Source: Thecaphora thlaspeos (lineage: Eukaryota; Basidiomycota; Ustilaginomycetes; Urocystidales; Glomosporiaceae). Taken from it: DNA of 64,000 bases. The DNA is taken from contig UWYS01000008.1 of NCBI GenBank assembly GCA_900291925.1, positions 248,001 through 312,000 on the forward strand, written 5' to 3'. Shown here in pieces: positions 33,031 to 45,069 of this stretch. The translations under genes and the position numbers were made by a program. How positions within the stretch are numbered: position 1 is the stretch's first letter; every line of letters starts with the position of its first letter. The notes beneath the pieces were generated by a model, which saw only the letters and a program-made list of their open reading frames with translations, was not told the origin of the DNA and ran no database searches.

Positions 33031-34522
33031 TTGGCGAGCAGGGCAACATGCAAGTGAGCCTGGTCATGGCATCGCAAATGGCGACAAGCGTTGCCTACGC
33101 TTGGCTGTCAGCTGCGAGATGCCCACCCGCCTCCACCCACGGACGGCAAGGAAACCACAACTTGCTCGCTCGGCGTGGAAAGTGAGGCTCACGGTCTCCT
33201 CGATGTGCGCGTCCCACATACATGGCACACGCTACCAGTACAGTGGTATTCATGATTGTGCATCGGGCTCGTCAAACGTTCGAAATGCTTCTCATCGGGT
33301 CCCGAGGGAACCGCGGTGTGGGGTGGCCCTCTGACGGCTACGTGACGACGCGATGCAAGACGCCTGTACGGTGTCGCGACGCATGGGAACTTTTCGCCAA
33401 TCTCAAGCAGTCCGGGCCTTGGCAAGCAGTTGACTAGAGCCATCCATCACCAGCCGTTCCCATTTACTTGTCTGTCTGGTGGAGATTCGGCTGAGCACAC
33501 AGAGTCTGGGTGATGCCGTGCGTCACTTACAGACCAGACCAGAGTGTAAGTGAGAGGACCTCACCGGCCTCGCAGCAGCGACTCAAGCGCGTCGCGACGG
33601 CCTCGTGTGAGCCGCGGAGGAGAAGCTGGATCGCGCCCCACCCATCGAAGACACTCCAGAGCTCTGGATTGGCTTCTTTGTGTACAGCGGCCATATGAGC
33701 ATTCCTCCTTGCGCGGCGTCATTGCCTCCTGCGATCCATCCAAGATTAAGTCTTGTATAGATGAGTTTTCATCAACCCTTTCTCCCCGCACTTCGAGCGG
33801 TAGGGAGGCCATGGCAGCGAGCAGACTGCGCTGCCTAGGCCAACTCGAACCTAGACGACTGGGTGGCGGCGCCGGGGCTCGTAGCGTCGTCGAACGAAAA
33901 CAGGACAATAGGTGATGCAGCAGATACTTGGGTCGGCTGGGCTGGACTGAGTTGTTCGCGTGTTTTACGCCGTATCATTAGCTATACATGGTCTGAGACT
34001 TGTAGCAGGAAGTCAGCGGGGGAAGCTGAGGGAAGAACAGATGCGACTGAGTGCAAAGGGCGGCCAACGCCAGGGCCGAGGCCGCGCGGTCGAGCAGATG
34101 TCTTGTGAGCAGCTACCAGAGAGTGAAGGGAGAAGAAAAAGGACAAAAGGACCAAAGAAATCGATGGAAAGAAGCCGAGGCACCACCAGCAAGAAGAGAG
34201 CCGTCTCGTGTTCCGGGGAGCCGGCAGAGAGGCCGAGGTGCCAAGTTGGAGAACAAGAGAGAGCCCTTGGTGCAACCAGAAGCGGGAGAGGACGAGGGAC
34301 GCCGTCGCCATTGCCGATTGGCCACAGCTAAGCCGTCAAGTCGACACAGCTTAAGGAAAATCCCTGCATGTGCCGCGACTGCACACTGGTCGCTCTTCCT
34401 TCGCAGCGGCGCAATTCATCTTTACTTGTTTCCTGGCCCGCTCTGACCGACCACGGGCATCGGTGGCATACACTTTGGAAACACGGGCGCGGGGCGTGGC
34501 GCAAGCGAGGTACGCGACCTTT
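33031..34522. other. Intergenic region, right flank of the island
   Basis: CpG content is back to the genome norm from about 33030. No coding frame with a recognisable domain; the frame at 33561-33908 (minus) is the longest with ordinary composition, but it has no domain. Confidence 0.45.
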
Positions 34523-37500
34523 TCACTGGCCCCAGTACTGTCGGGCGTAGGGGTAGTTGCCGTAGGAGCCCGAGGTGTGGGCCTGGTGGCCGTAGGCGCC
34601 GTACTGGTGGTAGTACTGCTGCTGCTGTTGCTGCTGGTGCTGCTGCGCCTGCTGCTGATGAGGAGTCGACTGGCCCTGAGTCTGCATGCGGTTCACTTGA
34701 CCGGCGGTGACATTCTGGTTCGACGCCTTCCCGCCATTAGCGTCAAACTGCCTGTAGCTGTCGAGCGCGCTGCCGGATGAGGCGCCGGCCTTCTGCTGCG
34801 AGCCAAGGTGGGGCGTGCCTGCGCCGCCGGTGCCGGCGCTCGCCGATGCGCCTCCCATGCCGCTCGTCTGCAAAGGGGGAGCGCCACCACTTGCCCCGCC
34901 ACCGAGGAAGCCGCCGAGGCCGGGGATGGCATTGCTGTAGATCTTCGAGTAGTCCGAGGCGCCGCCAAGGCCAGGCATGCCCTGCATGCCGCGGCTGAAG
35001 CCCTGAGCGTCGTACGAGGCCGAGAGGCCGGCTGAGCTTGGGGTCTGTCCGTAGTGGCTCTGCGCGCCGTACGCACTCACATCGGCGCTCTGCGGACCGG
35101 CCTGGCTGTAGGGCGAGGCGAGGTTGGCGGGCGTGCCAGGCTTCGACGGGTGCTGGGGCTGACCGGCAGGCTGGCCGTACATCGGGTACTGGCCGTACCC
35201 AGCGGTCGGCTGAGCGTACTGGAATTGGTTGGGCATGTAGTAGTGAGGATAGTAGTAGGGCATGATGCCGGGGAACTGCTGCTGCTGAGGGGCCTGCTGC
35301 TGCTGTTGGACGCCGGGGGTGGTGCCCTGGCCCTGCTGGTGCTGCTGCTGGCCGGACGCCTGGTGTTCCAGAGCCTGCTGCTGCTGCGGCTGCGAGCTCG
35401 ACTGTTGGGTCTGGCTCTTGTCCTCAGTGCGCTGACCGAACGAGCTCGAGGTCTGGTCGTAGCCGCCGTAGAAGTGAGCGAGTCGCTGGGTGTCGAGACC
35501 GCCGTACATCGAGTAGTCCTGCAGGCCCTGCTGAGGCTGCTGGGAGGCCTGGGACTGCGAGTGCTGGTTGACATGCGACTGGGACTGTCCGACCGAATTG
35601 AAACCCCCGTAGCCGGAGAGATGGTCCTGGTGGTGGTGTTGCGGCTGCTGGTTCTGCCCCGAATCCTGCGAAGCCTGCTGCTGCTGCTGCTGCTGCTGGC
35701 CCGCAAAGTTGTAGGCAGAGCCCTCGAAGGCGTCAGACTTGAAGCCCGCGTAGGGGCCGGCCTGCTGCTGCTGCTGAGAGTACGAGTGCTGGGTAGGGTT
35801 TGGCTGCTGCGCAACCGGGACCTGACTCTGGGCAAGGCGCTCATGCAGACTGGGCTGGGGCTTGGAGGCGGCAGGCGAGACAGCCTGTGCCTCGGGGACA
35901 GCGGCGGCCTGTGGCGCCTGTTCGACCTCGGCGCCAACGGGCTCTTCCGCAGCGCTGGACTTGTCGGCGGCCTCGTCCTCTCCAACAAGGAAATTGAGGC
36001 TTCCAAACTGGACGCCAAGGTTGTCCAGCTGCGAGCTACCGCCGGGCATGACTACGGCTGCATCCTGCCTGGACCTCTGGCTGGCGCGCTGGCTGAGAGA
36101 TGCTCGCTGGGTTGTCGGCTTGCTGGATCCAAGGCCAGGCGGGCCGGCGACCGCCGGAGTGCTCTGCTGGGCAGGGGCAGCGGCAGCGGCCTCCTGCTCG
36201 GCGACGGGTTCGGGAGCCGACTCGGCGGCGGCCGGGGCAGCGGTTTCCGCTTCGGCGACCGGGGCCTCGTCGATCTGTGCAGGGGCCACCTCGGCAGCAG
36301 ACTCGGACGCCTCTTCTTGGACGGCCTTGCTGCCCTCTGTCTGGGGTTCATCCACAGTCCAGGAAGCCTGCTCGACAGCGTTCTGTACCTCTTCGTTGAC
36401 TACCGGCGCTTCCGACTTCTCCTCTGCGGCAGCAACGGCCGGCTCCGCGGTAGGCGCGACGGGCGCAGGCTTGGGCGCCTCCGACTTGCGAGCAATCTGA
36501 GCCCAGCTCATGGCCGGCTTAGTGGCGGCGCCAGCCGGGGCCGGCACCTTGACGGCGGGGACCGACTGTGAGGTGGCGGGCACTTCGGCAGCGGGGATCG
36601 TGGAGGCTGCCTCCTTCTGTACCTCGGCCACGGGCTCTCCAAGATAAGGAGCGTCGGCTGTCTCGGCGAGCGCCGGAGCGGCGACGGGACCATGGACGGC
36701 AGGAGGGGGAGGACCGGCAGCGACGGGCGCCTGAGCACCATTCTGCTGCTGCTGCTGCTGCTGCTTCGACTTCGAGAGGGCCTCGGCCCAGCTGGTGCCG
36801 CTAGTCGGATTGGCGATCGGCGCAAACGACTGAGCAGGCATCTCCTCGACCGTCTCGGGCGACATAGCGGCGTGGCCATTGACCTGCGGGGCGATGCCTC
36901 CACCTCTTCCTCCGACGGCGCCACGGAAACCACCTCGTCCTCCACGAGCACCTCGAACCGCAGCTGAGCCAGGCAAGGCGGATGGTGGTAGGTTTACAAA
37001 ACGGAAATTGGAAAGGAAGAGATGGCACGAAAGGGAACACAGGTCAGTGTTCAGAGAATCCTTTGCGTCTTCTTCGGAGGCGGGCCTCGCGCGCTTGGCT
37101 CACCTCCGCCACGGCCGCGGCTGCCACCTCGATCCGAAGCGACATGACCACCACGGCCTCGTCCAAATGTGGAAGGCGTGGAGCTCGACATCGAGTTCCA
37201 GCCAGATCCATTGTTGAGTGCTGGGGCTGTGGTAGACTCCTTCTTGACGTGCTTCTTTGACTTGACGGACGAGAATTGCTCGACTTGGCCTGCAACGTGG
37301 ACAAGACAAGGAGGAGGAGCGTACAGGCAGAGGACAAGCAGAGGAAGGGGGCAGCGAAGGGTGAGCAGCGACCGACGGAGGGACTAAGACGAGACGAGGG
37401 CGGGCGGCGGCTCACCTTCACTGATTCGGACAACGGCTAGCTCGAGGTCGCCGCCGGCGTCCTGGAGGGCAAAGAGGAGGTCCTCATCTGTCCAGGTCGG

Positions 37501-37623
37501 GAAGAGCTCGCGGATCATCTCGAGGCGGTCCAAGTACTTTGCGCGAAGGTTTCGGACCTCCTCTGTGTCGTCGAGGGGCTGCTGTGAGCGACCCAAGAGT
37601 CGGCGTGGAGCTGCTGCCGACAT
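34523..37623 (-). CDS. DEF1: DEF1-like CUE-domain protein (RNA polymerase II degradation factor)
   Basis: Three exons (37416-37623, 37104-37289, 34523-36963) give 944 residues. The N-terminal CUE domain (about residues 22-68) reads KYLDRLEMIRELFPTWTDED then LLFALQDAGGDLELAVVRIS, followed across intron 1 by VEQFSSVKSKKHVKKES, as in fungal Def1. An RGG-rich segment spans intron 2 (GRGRGG, GARGGRGGFRG). The rest is low complexity: GTSWAEAL, polyQ, alanine/glutamate-rich repeats (EAETAAP type), then a Tyr/Gln/Gly-rich prion-like tail ending YARQYWGQ. In yeast, Def1 binds ubiquitin through CUE and helps recruit the elongin-cullin ligase to stalled RNA polymerase II; its glutamine-rich tail is cut off to allow nuclear entry. 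Domain order and length fit. Another CUE/RGG RNA-binding scaffold cannot be excluded. Confidence 0.76.
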
Positions 37624-38381
37624 GGTGGCGGTATGTGTGTTTTGTAAGTGCGTGTGTGGACGGTGGGCGGTACGATGGGGTAAGAGAGCCGAGCCGAGCC
37701 GAGTCGAGCCCGCGTTTTTCGAGAGGTTTTGAGAGGGGATGCGACGACGACGGAGACCCTTTATACCAGCCGTGGAGCCGAGCGAGCGATGACCAGGACG
37801 GCGAGTAGGGCTGAGCTGAGGTCGGAGCTTGCTGACGAGGACCTGACGACCCGATGGAAGCACAGCGTTGGAAGGGAAGCTCTGTCGACCGGGCTGCGGC
37901 AGATCGATCCACTCGAGGGCCGATGGGACGGGTGAGGGATGGGTGTGTGTGTGGATGTAGATCCAGAGTGCCGCTGAGCTGGCCTACCCGCTTTTATGAT
38001 GATGTGGCTGTATAGAGAGAAAGGAAGAGGAGGTTCGCGACAGGCGAGGATCGGAAGGTGAGTTGGAGTTGGTGGGTGGTGGGAAAGGAGATGAGCCTAC
38101 GTGCGATGCAGCAGCAGAAGAGGCAGGAGACGGGCGCTGTGAGTGCGCGCGTTTTCTGAAATGGAAATGGACGGGCGACGAGCAACAAGCCAGCACAGCT
38201 CAGCACAGCTCAGCACAGGCGCAACAAAGAAAAGCCAACCGGGCCAGCGCAGCGGCTCACACGCGAAACACATGCGCCCAGAGAGGGCAGGGCAAAGCAG
38301 AAGAGGCAGGCGGACAGGCAGGCAGGCAGGCATCATCACCGTCTCAGCCGACCGCGCCCGTCAGTCAGCCCCCCTTGCGTC

Positions 38382-38410
38382 GTCTGGTCTGGTCTGGTCT
38401 GGTCTGGTCC
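38382..38410 (+). repeat. (TCTGG)n pentanucleotide repeat
   Basis: Five to six copies in the DEF1/phosphatase upstream region; a related CTGGY repeat occurs at about 63930-63960. Confidence 0.9.
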
Positions 38411-38723
38411 TGTCCTGCCCTGCCTCTTTGCCCTTCTTCCCCTCGGTTTTGTATTTGCGCTGCCCCGTGACCGGTCCATTTTGTATTCGACCCGCGGGAC
38501 GCGTGCATGGGCTTCAAAATGGTACTCATCAACCTAGGAAAAGGAAAGAGGTAGAGGCAGTCGAATCAAAAAAAAGAAAAGAGGCCAGCAGAGGCAGGTC
38601 GACGGAGGATGAAAGAGCCAGCGCAGGCCGCTTTTCGACCAAGACCAAAGACAGGCGCTGAAATGGAGCCCAGAGTCACAACGAAGCGCACCGATCGTCC
38701 ACTGCCTCCATCCCCATCTCCGC

Positions 38724-38758
38724 CTTTCCCCTTTCCCCTTTCCCCTTTCCCCTTTCCC
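38724..38758 (+). repeat. (CCCCTTT)n repeat, G-quadruplex-capable on the minus strand
   Basis: Five C runs of three to four separated by TTT. The minus strand reads GGGGAAA repeats, like those upstream of the zinc-finger gene at 25781-25830. Confidence 0.9.
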
Positions 38759-39930
38759 GGCGTCCGCTCGCCACAGCGGCACGGCGACCTCAGAGCTGAC
38801 GGACAAGGCCCAAGGAGAGCCTCTACGCTGTCGGGCGCCGGCAATGTACTCTTCTTGATGCGATTGTCGGCCTACGTGTGTAGAGGATGTACTGCAGCAA
38901 TCTCGCCTAGCAAGATCGGGGAGTTGGGATCCGATCGCCCGATACGGCGTGTCCACATCTCAATGCAGGCTTTCCGCAGTCGCATGACAACCCGGCCCCG
39001 GATGCACCTGGCGGAAGCCCCTACCTCGGCTCCGAAGCAGCGGGAAAAGGCTGAGGTCGAGGCAACTTGATGGCGGACGACGCTCGACTCGCTGTGTGTC
39101 ACGGCCGACTCTTCTACCTCGTGTCGGCGGTCGGCTGTACTGCAACAAGGCGGTGGCAGCCAATCCACAACTCCACTAGACTGGCGACTCGAAAGCAATC
39201 CAAGATCTTGAAATAGGTGGGGCGAGGCGAGAGCGCGGCGCGCCAGGGTCTTGCTTGCCAGCTTCTACAGTACCTGATGTGCAGGAGGGCACGTGATCGC
39301 GGCTCCGATTCGACCTTGCACCACGATATGGTTGCCCGTCCCCCTCTTGCACCGACTCAGCCTCCCCCTTGACCCACCTCGTCCTCATCGTCGAATCCTC
39401 CAGCATCTTCCACGACGGCGCTACATACGAAGCTGGTAATTCTCGTCTGAGATTCTTCATTGCTGCACGACCAGCTACGATCGGACGGTTTCTGCTCGTC
39501 GTCGTCGCAATCGTCGTCGGCTCGACGCTCTCTCGCAGCGGTGGACTCCCTCGCCGCTACGCACTCGACTCGCCCTTCGACCAACTACGCACGCACCTGC
39601 GCGACCCGAGCCACCTGCCTCGTCATCTTTGCTACGACACGCTCGATCGACATAGCCGGTACCTTGCACATCTTTTCATCAAGCTGCTACCCTTTGTCTC
39701 GTCACCAGACGGCCCAGCACGCAGCCCACCGCGTTCGCAGTGAAGCTAATCGACCTCGTCCATGCACTGAAGCGCTTGGCTGTCCAGCTTCCACGCTAGC
39801 TTTTTGACGGGCAGCCTGGATTCCCTGCGCGCTCCCAAGACACGGCCTCTCCATCGCGATCCGCTCGCAGAGAAGCCCTCGGCTTTGTTACGGCCGTCGG
39901 GAAGGCCTCTCCGCCTCTTCTACTGCAGCT

Positions 39931-42900
39931 ATGTCTCCACACTTGGCACCCGATGCCACCTGTCCCAACTCAAGTTCGATAGCGGCGAGGAGGCAGGAGT
40001 CGTCAACCTCGTCCGAGGAATCCCCGAGACAGCAACACGATTCACGCGAGGGGCAAAGTGGCTGCCCTGCGCCGTCTCCTCGCACCGAATCCTCGGCCCT
40101 GCCCGCTATTCGTACCACCTACCTCGTCTCTTTACGCGGCCCAGATTCTGCTTCCGACCTCGACTCGCCCTCGACAGTGGCATCGACCTCGATCCTGATG
40201 CCGCAATCTGCGCTTAGGACTCTGCATTCGGCGCTGCGCTCATCTCACAAGCACCTGGCCGATGTGCGGCCGTCCTACCTGGAAGCAGATGTCCACCATC
40301 CGCCAGAGACGTGGTTGTTACTTGGCCCTCACCCGTCGCCGAGCCTTCCACACGACATCTTCGGAGCCAACACCGAGCCCAGGCTCGCGATGCCCGGCAC
40401 GATGGACGGCGGACTTGCGGGGCGGCGAGCATCGGGCCCGAAGCCAGGGGCAGTCCAGCTACCGCTCGATCCCACTCGATGCGAGGCCGAAGAGCTAAAA
40501 CGAGCAAGTGGCCCTTACGAGGGCCACAGCTTTGCCTCGAGAGCCGGCTCGCCTTCCGCGCTGTCGAGCGCTTCCCGCACCAGCACCAGCGAGTCTTGCA
40601 ACAGAGGATCAAGCTTCACAGATCGCCTCCTTCTGTATTCATCGGGCAGCGAGGTCTCGTCGGCGTCCCAGAACAGCTCCGAGGGAGCATATGCCCACGC
40701 GCTATCGGACGGAGAAGGGCATCCGCGCCCTTGGCTCGACCCAGCTACAGGCTGGCCATCGCAGAGGGCCATGGTGTCGCCAATGGGCGAGGACGGACCA
40801 GCTACTGCGGCGTCAGCGCACTGCGGCTCGATGTATGCCTTGAGTGACATTCTGTCAAGTCGTCTCTCCGACTCACCCAGGCCGCAGCGTATCACGCGGA
40901 CGCCAGACTTTGCGACAGGGCCCATCAAGGCGAGTGGTGCCGCAGCGGACCCCTCCAGCGTATCTGGTCTTGGCAGAAACAAGGCGGACAGCTCCGGCCA
41001 CGACGGCCGCGATGCGGACTCTCACACGGTCCAGGGTCTGCGGCGACTTGCGGTGCCCATCCAACCCGAGCAGCTGCTCTCTAGGCTGCTATATTGTGAC
41101 CTCGGTTCCTCGACCTTGCAGCTTCCGTCAGCGTCCGCATCTTCGTTCAGGTGAGCCATCGCTTTCAACCCTGCTCCTACATGTGTAGGGCCAGCTGCGC
41201 AGCACGCATCTCCTCGTCCGTAGGCGTCCGAGAAAGCTGGCACTTCGGGATCGCGCTACCGTTTTGCAAGATCTAAACCGACCCACGCGCTGCCTGTCTC
41301 CCTTTTCTACAGATCCTCTTCGTCCGCTCCTGGCACGGCCAACGGCTCACCCATGGGGCGGCGCACCGTACATTCGCACCAGCAGCGCGAGCAGCCCCGG
41401 CTTCCCGAAGCCAAGGCGTGTACGCGACAAGCGGTGGACGCAGTCGCGCAGCCGCGCACAGACGTCGACGGATGTCCGGCCCTATCTGGGACCCCGGCCT
41501 CCACTTCGTCTCCGCAAGGCCACGGTGTGCCGGATTTAAATCATTTCGATGCAGCTTCAAATGGGCCTCATCGGCAGCGGCGTCTTGGGCCTAACCATGA
41601 CTTGAATATCAAACTGGACGGCGGACGCGCCCGGCCGCTGCCCGTGCCGCAGCCGCGCCCTGCTAGTCCAATGTTGGCCGGCGGGCGCAGCGAGGTGGAG
41701 GAGCAGCAGCAGCACCATGCGGCTGCCGAGTCTCGCACCGCCACGGCCAACAGCCTGGCGCTCCCACATTGGCGCTGCGCCCGCACGGCCACACCCGCAA
41801 CAGCATTGGCGCCAGCACAAATCGCAGCTCCTGCTGCCACCGCCACCGCCACCGCCACTGCCTCCACCACCACCATTACGGGCGACCGGACTGCACTCCG
41901 GAAGCACCTCCGAACGACGCCGGGGTCGTCATCCTCCTCGGCTCCTCTACCTCGATCCTCGTCTTCCTCGCGCCCACCTTCAGCGCCTCTGTCATCATCA
42001 TCGCTGCTGCCACCATCGCCGGTCCTGCCTTCTTCAGCCTCCACCCTCCGGCCTGGGTCAACATCGCCGCGGTCTGTTGACGGTAATCATCATTGCAACG
42101 GCACTTCTCCTGCGGCCTTTTCGACTTCGCCCGAGGACTCCAAGGTCGCCGCTGCCGCCGCCGCTGCCGGACCCTCTCGCGACGCCGTGCAGGAAGATCT
42201 TTTGGCGCCCCCGTTCGACATCGCGTCGCCCGAGCCCCCGCTCATCATTGACCTCAGATCGCTCGACGCGTACCTTGGCTTGCCCTCACTTTTAGAGCCA
42301 TCCTCGACAGTAGTGACCGGCCGCATTAGGTCTTCGATCAACGTCTCACTCCCCAAGCTGATCCTAAGGCGACTTTCCCGGTCCTGCACGGCCGGATCCG
42401 GGCTCGCCGTCTCGTTGCCCCTGGAGTCCTTCGTTTCCACACAGGTGGGAAAGCGCCGTTTCGCCGAAGTCATCGACGCCGCATCGCGATCTCGGCAGGA
42501 CCAGGCGTTGAAGCGTCATCAAGCGGTCTCGAGGTCAGACGAGCTCGGCAGTCATCGCGCAGAAGCTGTTTCGAGATCGAAAGACATGGCCGCGCTCGTG
42601 CAGCCAAAACCCCTGCCAGCTTCCGACGTCGGCTTACCGTACTGGAACGCCGATGTGGTGGTCGTCTATGACGAGGCAGACTCATCGCTCCGCGTCGGGT
42701 CCGGGGGAAGGGCACCCGGCGGATCCGACGCGCCAGCGGAGCGCCCCGACGAGATCTTGCTGAGAGCGCTCGAGAGGGTCGGCCCCTGTAATGCTTCGGA
42801 CCGTGGGGGTGGTGTCTACTACGTGCAGGGCAGCATGGCCGAGGTCAAGGATAAGCTGGGTCCTCGGTTTTGGCTCCCTTCGGAAGACACAGAGCAAGAG

Positions 42901-44643
42901 CCTTTATCGCCCAGACAAGGCTGGACCGGACAGTCGCTGCCGTTGGGCGATCGCAGGGCAGGACCGAGCTCGCTGCCCGACGTTTGCGGCAACGCGATTG
43001 CACAGCCAGAAGCCCGGCCGCCATCTCCCTCGTCCTCGGCACGGTCACCTGTCTCAACCGTCGACAGGGCATTGCCTGCGACTAGGAGCCTCTCGCCCTT
43101 AGCACCGGCTGACAGCTATAGGGGTGCACCGCGCTTGGATCCACGCGGAGAAACCCTGTCGCCTTCGGCGTTCACCCTCAGCATTTCTTCGCAGAGCGAT
43201 CTGGACGGAGTCTCGCCACCGCCGAGCCTGTCTCCCGCTGCGGCTCGACCAGGACGCCCGGTACGTCCCTCTCTGGCCCGCCTGGACACCTCGGAGCGCA
43301 TCAAGCTGGCCGACTCGTCGGCAGGGCCCGTCCGTGGCCTGGCAAGAAGGTCGCCCAACACTATGCGACTGCAGCTCGACACCACCGTCCCGAAGCGTTC
43401 CGCGACGATGAACGCATATGAGCCTCCCAGGCGGAGCGTTTCCCGCGAACTGAGCCCGAGGGTGCCGTCGCTGGTCCTAGCGCCGCCTCCTGCCGCCGCA
43501 GCAAGGGACGACGACGTCCCGCCGACGCCCGTCCTCGCTCAATCACTGCAAAGCCTCTGCAGGCTGCAGTCACGGCTCCCGCCTTCAGCATCTTCATTTG
43601 GAGACATGTCCCTGCTGCCTGGAGCCAGAGGGACATTCGGCTTCGGTGCGCACGATGACCAGGGTCAGCCGCACCCTGCCGAGCTGGATTTTGAGATCTC
43701 TACAATCCTGCCCGGTTTCCTCTACCTCGGACCCAACGTCCAGACGCGTGCCGACCTCGAAGAGCTTCGCAAGCGTGGGGTCAAGCGAATTCTCAACATG
43801 ACCTACGAGATCGAAGAGGGCGGCTCCGACTTGAACTTGGCGAGCGAGGTCGATCGATACCTCAAAATTCCCATGACAGACAGCGTCGAGGCCGTCGGCG
43901 TGCAGAAGAGCATCGAGGAGGCCTGCCGCTACCTTGACGACGCACGTTTGCACTCGTCGCCGACCTATGTGCACTGCAAGGCGGGCAAATCGCGCTCGGT
44001 GACGATCGTGATAGCGTACCTCATCCACGCCAACCACTGGACGCTGCGCAAGAGCTACAGCTTTGTCGCCGAGCGGCGCAATGCCATCAGCCCCAACATC
44101 GGGTTTGTCGCCGAGCTGATGAAGTTTGAGGAGAAGGTGCTCAACCTCTCAAAGAGCGGCGGCATCATCGGCGGCGGCAACGATGGGGTCGGGGACGCGT
44201 CGTCAGGAGACGGCGGCTCGAAGAACAACGAGGACAGCAAGAAGGCCGGGGGACGCGAACACGTGAGAGAGTCGATGCCGCCCCTCAGCCGGGAGACGCT
44301 TGCGTCCCTGTCGTCGTCCGGCCTCACTTGTTTGGGCTTTGCTTCAGACGTGGCGCGCTCTGACGAGGGCGAACCTCTACCTACCAATGCCGGGCAGAGA
44401 GAGAGGGAGGGGGAGAGGGAGACAAGCCTTGCTTCGACCATCTCGTCGTCATCCGACTCGCCTTCGCTGGGTTTTGCCGAGTTGATGACCCACCTTGGTA
44501 ATGGCGGACGGCAAATTAAGATCACAGAAACGGGAGAGGTGCGAGGGTCAGACGGTCGGTATCGATCTCGCAGACCGTTGCCCGTCGATGAGGTCAACCT
44601 TGCGCCCGGACGGAGAGCCACCATGGCCGGCCTCGGGAAATGA
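39931..44643 (+). CDS. ROK1: Dual-specificity (MAP kinase) phosphatase with rhodanese-like region, Rok1/Msg5-like
   Basis: Two exons (39931-41150, 41313-44643) give 1516 residues; the intron is GTGAGC...CTACAG. The catalytic domain is at about residues 1198-1350: ISTILPGFLYLGPNVQ, KRILNMTYEIEE, and the P-loop HCKAGKSRS (nucleophile Cys near 1295), then AYLIHANHWTLRKSYSFV and the ISPNIGFVAELMKFE end. A rhodanese/CDC25-like segment near residue 717 (LIIDLRSLDAYLG ... RIRSSINVSLP) is the usual MAPK-docking region of MAPK phosphatases. The remainder is Ser/Pro/Ala-rich disorder, including about 400 residues encoded by exon 1. In Ustilago maydis Rok1 removes phosphate from the mating/virulence MAPKs Kpp2 and Kpp6; yeast Msg5 acts on Fus3/Slt2. 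Orthology to Rok1 is inference. ATG 39931 is the first in frame. Confidence 0.83.
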
Positions 44644-45069
44644 GGCCACGACCGACATCGCCGCTGCCATCAGCGTCAGCATCATCTCCACGCCGGCGAT
44701 GGACCTTTCAGAACGCCGCCTGGCGCTGTCGCACCGCTCGACCTGCTTTCAAGGCATGTTCCTTTCGTTTCGTCTTGCTATCAGTTGTTTCGTGCATTTT
44801 GCGGAAAGTTACCATTTTGGGTTCCACCTATTCCATGTTACCGCGCTCCTTTCCACCGTCGTCCTCGCTCTACAGTTGGTCCTTTCTCCACTCTTCCATC
44901 TCTATCCCTTCCCTGCGCACACTTCTGCATCTCGTTGTACTCTCACGCATCATCATACTCCCATCCCTCCATGGACTACCGGGCCGCCAGCTCTTTTCAC
45001 CTACCGCGTGCTCGCGTAAACTGTTGGAATACGGGTCAAAGAAGGCAGCTTCTGCCCGTTTTCCGCTTG
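44644..45069. other. Convergent intergenic region
   Basis: The 3' flanks of the phosphatase (plus) and dephospho-CoA kinase (minus); T/C-rich, with no gene seen. Confidence 0.55.

Larger units (their letters stand above)
37624..39930. promoter_or_regulatory. Divergent upstream region of DEF1 and the dual-specificity phosphatase gene
   Basis: 2.3 kb with no supported gene. It holds a TCTGG pentanucleotide run (38382-38410) and a CCCCTTT repeat (38724-38758). The frame at 39369-39743 (plus) starts with TTG and has no domain; this part probably belongs to the long leader of the phosphatase gene. Confidence 0.5.

Noticed and set aside
35054..36571. 505-codon open frame on the plus strand
   Set aside because: It is the antisense shadow of the DEF1-like gene; Leu/Arg/Gly-rich with no domain, and the minus-strand reading is clearly the real one.
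38724..38758. CCCCTTT repeat as an internal telomere sequence
   Set aside because: Basidiomycete telomeres are usually TTAGGG; the unit does not match.
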